DNA from: Stenotrophomonas bentonitica
GTDB taxonomy: Bacteria; Pseudomonadota; Gammaproteobacteria; Xanthomonadales; Xanthomonadaceae
DNA: 64,000 bases
Assembly (NCBI RefSeq): GCF_013185915.1
Contig: NZ_JAAZUH010000001.1
Coordinates: 2,170,001-2,234,000 of the forward strand
Direction of reading: 5' to 3'
Shown here: positions 60,540-64,000 of the stretch, piece after piece
Position numbering within the stretch: position 1 is the first letter of the stretch
Layout of the letters: the number at the start of each line of letters is the position of its first letter
Translations under genes and position numbers: made by a program
Notes under the pieces: model-generated
Database searches by the model: none
Told to the model about the DNA's origin: nothing
Seen by the model: the letters and a program-made list of their open reading frames with translations, nothing else

Positions 60540-61655
60540 TTACAGAACGCCGCGCTTGATCTGGTCGCGCTCGATGCTTTCGAACAGCGCGGTGAAGTTG
60601 CCTTCGCCGAAGCCTTCGTTGCCCTTGCGCTGGATGATTTCGAAGAAGATCGGCCCGATGCAGTTGGTGGTGAAGATCTGCAGCAGCTTGCGCTGCTTGG
60701 TTTCCGGGTCGGCGTCGATCAGGATCTTGTTCTTCGCCAGTCGCGCCACGTCTTCGCCGTGGCCCGGCACGCGCATGTCGATCACGTCGAAGTAGGTCTC
60801 CGGCGTGTCCAGGAACTCCACGCCCTGCGCGCGCATCGCTTCCACGGTGTCGTAGATGTTCTCGGTGAAGCAGGCGATGTGCTGGATGCCCTCGCCCTTG
60901 TACGCGTCCAGGTACTCGTTGATCTGGCTCTTCGGGTCGGACGATTCATTCAACGGAATGCGCACGATGCCGTCCGGCGCGGTCATCGCCTTGGACACCA
61001 GGCCGGTCTTCAGGCCCTTGATGTCGAAGTAGCGGATCTCGCGGAAGTTGAACAGGCGCTCGTAGTAATCCGACCACTGCTGCATGTTGCCGAAGTACAG
61101 GTTGTGGGTCAGGTGGTCGATGAAGGTCAGGCCGAAGCCGACCGGCCGCTGATCTGCACCTTCGATCGGCGCATAGTCGGTGTCGAACATGCTGCCGTTG
61201 GCACCATAACGATCCACCAGGTACAGCATGCAGTCGCCGATGCCCTTGATCACCGGGGCCGGCACCGCCTTGGTTTCCGGCTTGAAGTCGACCACCTCGG
61301 CACCGTTGCCCAGCGCAAGCTGCAGCACTTCCTCGCCCGGCTTCTTGAAGCGGATCGCGAAGCCGCAGGCGCACGGACCGTGCTTGTCGGCGAAGTCCGA
61401 GGCGAACGAATCGGGTTCTTCATTGACCAGGAAATTGACGTCGCCCTGGCGGTACACGGTGATGGCGCGCTGCTTGTGGCGCAGCACGGCGGTGAAACCC
61501 ATCTTGCGGAAATACGCGTGCAGTTCGGCACCCCGACCGGCCGGCGCGGCGAATTCGACGAACTCGAAGCCGTCGATGCCCATCGGGTTCTCGAAGGTGG
61601 TGACCTGCATGCCGGGGTTGGGGGCGTGCGACGCGGTTGCGGGCTGGCTGCTCAT
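60540..61655 (-). CDS. hpd: 4-hydroxyphenylpyruvate dioxygenase
   Basis: 371 residues, two VOC domains. N-terminal [13 protein letters not shown], second-domain start [12 protein letters not shown] with the first iron His, [16 protein letters not shown] with the second His, and [18 protein letters not shown] with the Glu ligand. Converts 4-hydroxyphenylpyruvate to homogentisate, the substrate of HmgA. A divergent MarR gene starts 128 bases away and a palindrome lies inside the hpd promoter. Confidence 0.94.
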   Translation of the reverse strand: MSSQPATASHAPNPGMQVTTFENPMGIDGFEFVEFAAPAGRGAELHAYFRKMGFTAVLRHKQRAITVYRQGDVNFLVNEEPDSFASDFADKHGPCACGFAIRFKKPGEEVLQLALGNGAEVVDFKPETKAVPAPVIKGIGDCMLYLVDRYGANGSMFDTDYAPIEGADQRPVGFGLTFIDHLTHNLYFGNMQQWSDYYERLFNFREIRYFDIKGLKTGLVSKAMTAPDGIVRIPLNESSDPKSQINEYLDAYKGEGIQHIACFTENIYDTVEAMRAQGVEFLDTPETYFDVIDMRVPGHGEDVARLAKNKILIDADPETKQRKLLQIFTTNCIGPIFFEIIQRKGNEGFGEGNFTALFESIERDQIKRGVL

Positions 61656-61741
61656 GATTGGGCTCCGAAGCGGCCCACCCCCGGAAAAAACCAGGTGCGG
61701 GCGGAAGGCAGACCCGCGAGAATGCGGAATCCGGAAACAAG

Positions 61742-61770
61742 GTTATAGTTTCACATGAAACCACCATCAA
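61742..61770 (-). promoter_or_regulatory. hpd promoter with MarR-type palindrome in the spacer
   Basis: On the minus strand TTGATG (61765-61770) and TATAAC (61742-61747) are separated by exactly 17 bases. The spacer contains GTTTCA-CA-TGAAAC (61748-61761, plus strand), a perfect 6+6 inverted repeat. Binding there would block RNA polymerase. The palindrome is 22 bases upstream of the marR ATG (61784), so it could also control marR. Confidence 0.6.
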
Positions 61771-61783
61771 GGTGCACCGCAGC

Positions 61784-62275
61784 ATGAGCCCAGCCGATCC
61801 CAGCAGCCACAGCATCCGTGCTTCGCACGCCCTGCTCGACCTGGAGCAGTTCCTGCCCTACCGGCTGAGCGTCCTGTCCAACCGGGTCAGCGGCAATATC
61901 GCCAAGCTGTATGGGGACCGATACGGTCTGGCGATTCCCGAATGGCGGGTGATCACCATCCTGGCGCTGTATCCGGGCTCGTCGGCCAGCGAGGTCTCCG
62001 ACCGCACCGCGATGGACAAGGTGGCGGTCAGCCGGGCCGTGGCAAGACTGCTCGAACGCGGCTTCATCAAGCGTGAAACCCATGGCGACGACCGCCGCCG
62101 CTCGGTGCTGGCGCTGTCTGCGGCCGGCTTCGAGGTGTACGAGACCATCGCCCCGCTGGTGATCGAGATCACCCGCAAGCTGATGTCGGTGCTCAGCGAG
62201 GAGGAGGAGCAGATGCTGGAAAAGCTGATCCTGCGCCTGGCCGGGGATGGCCTGCAGCGGATGGACGAGGGCTGA
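61784..62275 (+). CDS. MarR-family regulator of tyrosine catabolism (predicted)
   Basis: 163 residues from the ATG at 61784. MarR winged helix: PEWRVITILALYPGSSASEVSDRTAMDKVAVSR region (about residues 47-80), wing with RRETHGDDRRRSVLALS-type sequence (KRETHGDDRR), and dimerisation helices at both ends. Divergent position and a palindrome inside the hpd promoter suggest that it represses hpd-hmgA and itself, releasing on a pathway intermediate. The effector is not known. Convergent with the next gene, 9 bases apart. Confidence 0.85.
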   Translation: MSPADPSSHSIRASHALLDLEQFLPYRLSVLSNRVSGNIAKLYGDRYGLAIPEWRVITILALYPGSSASEVSDRTAMDKVAVSRAVARLLERGFIKRETHGDDRRRSVLALSAAGFEVYETIAPLVIEITRKLMSVLSEEEEQMLEKLILRLAGDGLQRMDEG

Positions 62276-62284
62276 CCGGACGCG

Positions 62285-63418
62285 TCAGCTCAGATGCTTC
62301 CGCCGCGCATGCACCCACGGCGCGGCCAGCGCACCGATCGCACCGGCGGCCAGGCCCAGTGAGGCGGCCACGGCGGCCGCTTCCAGCGCGCCCGGCAACG
62401 CCAGCGCGGCAATCACCAGCAGCGCGGCCGGCAGCGCGATGAAGGTGGCCAGGAAGTACCGCCAGCGCGGCGCCCACGTCCCCACCTGGAGCAGGCTGAC
62501 CGGCATCCAGGTTTCGCCTGACGCGTCTTCGGCCAGTTTGGCCACCACCTTGGGCAGGTCCACTTCCACCGGACCTTTGCCGGTGCGTGCGGTGGCCAGC
62601 GCCCGTGCCACTTCGTCGATGGCCGGGTACGACGCCGGCCAGGGCGTGGGAGCTCCCACGCCGTAGGCGGTCAGCAGCGGCACGCTCAGCCACGGCGCCA
62701 GCAGGGGGCGCAGCTTGCGACGGTCGAGCACGCACCAGACCTGGGGCACGCCATGGGCCACCACGCTGTACAGCGCCAGCTGGCCGGGTTCGGGATACGG
62801 CAGCACATGCACCCGCGCGGCCATGCTGGGGTAGCCCATCTGGCGCAGGAAACCGGGGCGGGTACGCCCTTCCTGCGCCCAGGCCAGGCCCAGCGGCGTA
62901 ACCAGGTAGGCTTCGGCCGGGTCTTTCACCCCGGCGCTGGCGCGGTCGTCGCTGGCCAGGAAGAACGCCAGCGATTTCGGTTCCGCCACATCGGCGTGGT
63001 TCCAACGACCGCTGTCGCCCAGCACGTGCCTGAGCGGCAGCCGCGCCGGCGCGGTTTCGGCCTTGGTTGTGTTGTGCAGGTAGGGCAGCACCGAGAGCAC
63101 GAAGGCCTGCAGGTCCACGCCGCGCGTGCCGTTGCCCTGCCATTCGGCCGGCAGCACGCCGGCCAGCGCCGGGTTGCGCGCCAGTGCGTCCAGCTGCGTC
63201 TTCTGCTCCACCAGCTTCTGCACGGCCGCCTTGAGCAGCACGTTGTCCGGGACCGACACCAGCGGCAGGCGGTAGAACATCGCACCCGGGTCGGGCGTGT
63301 CGGCATCGCCACCGTGCGCGGAGTGGTCGTCCAGCAACACGTCCGCCGGCGGCAGGCTCACGCCGCCCGGTGCTTCGAGGGCGGTGTCTGATGTGCTGTC
63401 ACTGGAGGCAGGCTGCAT
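62285..63418 (-). CDS. Hypothetical protein with C-terminal membrane segments
   Basis: 377 residues from the ATG at 63418. Longer in-frame starts would run through a SMAG repeat and are rejected. The N-terminal 40 residues are polar and low in complexity. The soluble middle contains PGFLRQMGYPSMAARVHVLPYPEPGQ-type sequence (part: RQMGYPSMAARVHVL) and the C-terminus has two hydrophobic segments (about residues 310-370) and a basic end, HARRKHLS. No family was recognised. It could be a membrane-anchored cytoplasmic protein. Confidence 0.6.
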   Translation of the reverse strand: MQPASSDSTSDTALEAPGGVSLPPADVLLDDHSAHGGDADTPDPGAMFYRLPLVSVPDNVLLKAAVQKLVEQKTQLDALARNPALAGVLPAEWQGNGTRGVDLQAFVLSVLPYLHNTTKAETAPARLPLRHVLGDSGRWNHADVAEPKSLAFFLASDDRASAGVKDPAEAYLVTPLGLAWAQEGRTRPGFLRQMGYPSMAARVHVLPYPEPGQLALYSVVAHGVPQVWCVLDRRKLRPLLAPWLSVPLLTAYGVGAPTPWPASYPAIDEVARALATARTGKGPVEVDLPKVVAKLAEDASGETWMPVSLLQVGTWAPRWRYFLATFIALPAALLVIAALALPGALEAAAVAASLGLAAGAIGALAAPWVHARRKHLS

Positions 63419-63449
63419 CCGTTCATTAGCGGCGCCACATCCAGGAACT

Positions 63450-63520
63450 GTAGTGCCGGCCGCCGGCCGGCTCCCCATGGAACCTCGCTGTGCGAGGAGC
63501 CGGCCAGCGGCCGGCACTAC
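63450..63520. repeat. SMAG-type REP dimer (heads outward)
   Basis: GTAGTGCCGGCCGCCGGCC... starts at 63450 and its inverted partner ends in GGCCGGCACTAC at 63520. The arms of about 25 bases differ by a single base (CCGCCGG versus CCAGCGG) and enclose a small hairpin CTCGC-TGT-GCGAG (63484-63496). This is the classic S. maltophilia SMAG dimer, lying in the leader of the gene at 62285-63418. Confidence 0.85.
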
Positions 63521-63552
63521 GTCTAAGCCGGTCCACGGGAACCATCGCAAAA

Positions 63553-63579
63553 AAAATGCCGCGATGATCGCGGCATTTT
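63553..63579 (-). terminator. Rho-independent terminator of the thioredoxin-like gene
   Basis: Perfect 12-base arms (AAAATGCCGCGA and its complement) around a TGA loop; on the minus strand the hairpin is followed by a run of U from the A-tract at 63549-63556. It lies 9 bases after the stop at 63588. A-tract and T-tract on both sides make it usable in both directions. Confidence 0.85.
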
Positions 63580-63587
63580 CCGGGCTA

Positions 63588-64000
63588 TCAGGGCGCCTGT
63601 GGCGGCGCCCAGTCCTTCATGAAGGCCACGAACTTGTCGCGGTTGTAGCCCTTGGGCTGGCCCTTGTCGGCTTCCAGCTCGCCGGTGAACTGCGAGTGCA
63701 GCAGCTTGCCCTGCGCGTCCAGCACGAACAGGTGCGGGTAGCCCTTGATCTGCGGGTACTGCGACAGGAACGCGGCGTTCTCGTTGTCCTCGCTGTAGTT
63801 CACCTTCATCCAGACGTAGTTGGCGTCGCGGAAGCTGCGGATCTCCGCATCGCCCTCGACGAACGCGTCCAGCAGGTGGCACCACGAACACCACTCCCCG
63901 CCCACGTCCAGCACGATCCGCTTGCCACCGCGCTGGGCTTCGACCTTGGCGGTGGCCAGGTCGGCCACCGGGTCGCGGGCCGGGTCGAACTGTGCATTGA
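63588..64000 (-). CDS. Thioredoxin-fold protein, N-terminus outside window
   Basis: The frame is open to the right edge (first readable residues NAQFDPARDPVADLA), so the start is missing; a GTG at 63968 is inside the domain and not the start. The redox motif is WCSWC in GGEWCSWCHLLDAF, followed by VNYSEDNENAAFL and the cis-Pro in KGYPHLFVLD. This resembles the DUF255/thioredoxin_7 type of periplasmic or membrane-bound disulfide proteins. The extra Cys-x-x-Cys spacing C-S-W-C is the standard two-residue gap. It ends at a strong terminator. Confidence 0.82.
   Translation of the reverse strand, partial: NAQFDPARDPVADLATAKVEAQRGGKRIVLDVGGEWCSWCHLLDAFVEGDAEIRSFRDANYVWMKVNYSEDNENAAFLSQYPQIKGYPHLFVLDAQGKLLHSQFTGELEADKGQPKGYNRDKFVAFMKDWAPPQAP

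Noticed and set aside
63419..63550. Longer N-terminus of the protein at 62285-63418
   Set aside because: It would translate through the SMAG dimer; the ATG at 63418 lies just after it.
1..64000. CRISPR arrays
   Set aside because: No regularly spaced direct repeats with unique spacers were noticed; the repeats present are palindromic REP elements.

Overview
The window looks like a Stenotrophomonas (Xanthomonadaceae) chromosome carrying most of a large integrative and conjugative element (ICE). The evidence for the host is high GC, a trpE/rpe/purC/hpd/hmgA neighbourhood, an XVIPCD-type type IV effector, and GTAG-headed palindromic repeats of the SMAG type known from S. maltophilia. These repeats were seen only to the right of about 41.2 kb. 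The left end of the ICE lies outside the window.

Region 1, positions 1-7457, is the end of the ICE transfer module. It holds a TraU-like protein (cut by the window edge), a PFL_4711-type protein, a small membrane protein, a TraG-N protein and DUF3742, then a RES/Xre-type toxin-antitoxin pair, then the MobH relaxase TraI. Region 2, 7458-8565, is scar tissue: an AAA ATPase fragment without its P-loop and an IS66 transposase remnant. Region 3, 8566-12345, is a minus-strand set (TetR, DUF4105 membrane protein, lipase-like lipoprotein) facing region 4, 12636-19118, an export operon (outer-membrane factor, HlyD adaptor, RbbA-type double ATPase/permease, second ABC permease).

Region 5, 19166-37521, is the metabolic cargo, all on the plus strand and tightly packed. 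It holds phasin, acetoacetyl-CoA reductase, DUF3141 (PHA-synthase-like), a MaoC/phosphotransacylase fusion, an SDR, acetate kinase, a GltS symporter, PHA synthase, a universal stress protein, an LpxR-like lipid A deacylase, a PRPP-synthetase-like enzyme, phosphoketolase, a beta-CASP RNase-like MBL protein and an archaeal-type AMP/NMP phosphorylase. Read as a route, these could turn RNA into NMPs, then pentose phosphates, then acetyl-phosphate. Acetyl-phosphate can yield ATP through acetate kinase, or acetyl-CoA and then polyhydroxybutyrate. No thiolase is encoded, so that step would come from the host. This is the most interesting hypothesis in the window. Region 6, 37709-41029, closes the ICE with a LysR regulator, an XRE repressor, a LysR effector domain without DNA-binding domain, and a P4-like integrase.

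Region 7, 41226-64000, is the chromosome: trpE; a predicted type IV secreted lipase effector with a divergent ankyrin lipoprotein (candidate immunity protein); yegS, GNAT, rpe, a DnaJ-domain protein; purC and an Mpo1-like protein; a six-gene Mrp/Pha cation/proton antiporter operon with a fused A/B subunit; a CaCA antiporter; a lipoprotein; tyrosine catabolism genes hmgA and hpd with a divergent MarR gene whose likely operator lies inside the hpd promoter; and a thioredoxin-fold protein cut by the right edge. The ICE lies directly downstream of trpE and may have separated it from the rest of the trp genes.
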